Made by a program: the position numbers and the translations under genes
In this document: one piece after another, positions 46,082 through 46,747 of the stretch
Position numbering within the stretch: the stretch's first letter is position 1
How the letters are laid out: the number at the start of each line of letters is the position of its first letter
The notes under the pieces: generated by a model
The model's input: the letters and a program-made list of their open reading frames with translations, nothing else
What the model was told of the DNA's origin: nothing
Database searches by the model: none
Assembly: GCA_945271295.1 (NCBI GenBank)
Contig: CALYPG010000022.1
Coordinates: 1-46,747 of the forward strand
DNA: 46,747 nt
Source: an uncultured Gilliamella sp.
Lineage (GTDB): Bacteria > Pseudomonadota > Gammaproteobacteria > Enterobacterales > Orbaceae
Direction: 5' to 3'

Positions 46082-46180
46082 AAAAATGATCTCTGTAAAA
46101 AAATAGAGTTGTATTTATTCATAAAATTAAGCTAATTTCAAGTTAGCTATCAGAAATATTATGTCATTAAAGTTTTCATT

Positions 46181-46210
46181 TTGTATTTTATTTTTTCCAA
46201 GGTATATAAT
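46181..46210 (+). promoter_or_regulatory. erpA promoter
   Basis: TTGTAT (46181-46186), 18 bases and TATAAT (46205-46210), about 30 bases before the erpA ATG. Confidence 0.6.
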
Positions 46211-46239
46211 ATATAACAAATAGCACTAGGAGATTAAAA

Positions 46240-46578
46240 ATGAGCAATGCATTACCAATTAACTTTACTGATGCTGCTGCAAATAAAGTTAAATCTTTGG
46301 TTACTGAAGAAGAAAACCCAAATTTAAAATTACGAGTCTATATAACTGGCGGCGGTTGTAGTGGCTTTCAATATGGTTTTACTTTTGACGAAAAAGTGAA
46401 TGATGATGATCTTGCGATTGAAAAAAATGGAGTTTCATTAGTCATCGATCCGATGAGTTTACAATATTTGGTCGGTGGTACAATTGATTATGTAGAAGGA
46501 TTACAAGGTTCACGTTTTGTTGTTGATAACCCTAATGCAACAACTACTTGTGGCTGTGGATCATCATTTAGTGTTTAA
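46240..46578 (+). CDS. erpA: iron-sulfur carrier ErpA
   Basis: This 112-residue A-type carrier has the three cluster-ligand cysteines: Cys40 in [12 protein letters not shown], and Cys104 and Cys106 in [11 protein letters not shown]. It inserts [4Fe-4S] clusters into IspG/IspH and other apoproteins. AGGAG lies eight bases before ATG. The start and full length match the family (114 in E. coli). Confidence 0.95.
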   Translation: MSNALPINFTDAAANKVKSLVTEEENPNLKLRVYITGGGCSGFQYGFTFDEKVNDDDLAIEKNGVSLVIDPMSLQYLVGGTIDYVEGLQGSRFVVDNPNATTTCGCGSSFSV

Positions 46579-46747
46579 TAATGTTTTTAGTTACCATTTT
46601 ATGGATTCGCTGAATTATTCATTGAAAATGTAACAAACATTGAACAATTAGATGATTATATCAATTTTTTTATTGACTGAATAAATAAGATCGGTAAAAT
46701 GCACAGCATTCAAAGCGATGTTGTAACAAATATCTGTTTTGAGCCCG
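46579..46747. other. right window edge, no complete gene
   Basis: No complete gene is seen. A plus-strand ATG at 46699 opens a frame (MHSIQSDVVTNICFEP) that runs off the window, and a minus-strand frame enters from the edge. Neither can be assigned. Confidence 0.4.

Noticed and set aside
1-46747. CRISPR array, tRNA, rRNA or insertion sequence
   Set aside because: No regularly spaced direct repeats, cloverleaf or rRNA segments, or transposase with terminal repeats were recognised.

Overview
The window reads as the chromosome of an AT-rich gammaproteobacterium. The housekeeping genes are gammaproteobacterial in type and order (hemL next to erpA, perM next to bcp, ydcH, yjgR, topB, zntB, mgtA). 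The strong A+T bias, together with the heme-uptake set, points to something like an Orbaceae (Gilliamella-type) host, but that is an inference without a database search.

Positions 1-14386 hold a lambdoid prophage remnant with an unusual gene content. It keeps a control region (a CI repressor stub, a divergent operator/promoter, Cro, a winged-helix protein, a Q-like antiterminator, and a consensus late promoter followed at once by a terminator). It keeps a holin and a complete-looking set of lambda-type tail genes: tail tube, the G/GT chaperone pair with its programmed -1 frameshift, a short tape measure, M, L, K, I, J, fibre and fibre chaperone. All DNA-packaging, portal and capsid genes are missing. 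The holin is followed by an endolysin stub, a non-coding scar and then the tail tube. The right end carries a second fibre C-terminus and chaperone in the opposite orientation. Near-identical 19-bp inverted repeats flank this unit in register with the fibre reading frame, so it looks like a phase-variable (Mu G-segment-like) fibre switch. The end of a tyrosine recombinase gene lies directly beside the outer repeat. The region may be a decaying prophage or a tail-only (F-type tailocin-like) particle locus.

Positions 14387-16349 are mostly non-coding and contain one small lipoprotein gene. Positions 16350-25679 (minus strand) form a five-gene membrane-stress cluster in the order yjfI (DUF2170), PspA/YjfJ, YqiJ (NfeD/OB-fold), YqiK flotillin and a giant AAA+ ATPase. 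A 33-bp perfect inverted repeat sits in its promoter region. This joins an ESCRT-III-like protein, an SPFH scaffold and an AAA+ motor in one apparent transcription unit.

Positions 26104-34117 are a heme acquisition and anaerobic heme-degradation island: a TonB-dependent receptor and HmuT on the minus strand, and HutW, HutX, a ChuY-like reductase, HmuU and HmuV on the plus strand. The divergent control region has two Fur-box-like sites. Together they would import heme through the outer membrane, periplasm and inner membrane, then open the ring with radical SAM chemistry and reduce the product.

Positions 34201-46747 hold core genes: zntB, topB, mgtA behind a leader of about 520 nt with two candidate leader peptides, an unnamed 26-residue ORF, ydcH, yjgR, perM, bcp, hemL and erpA.
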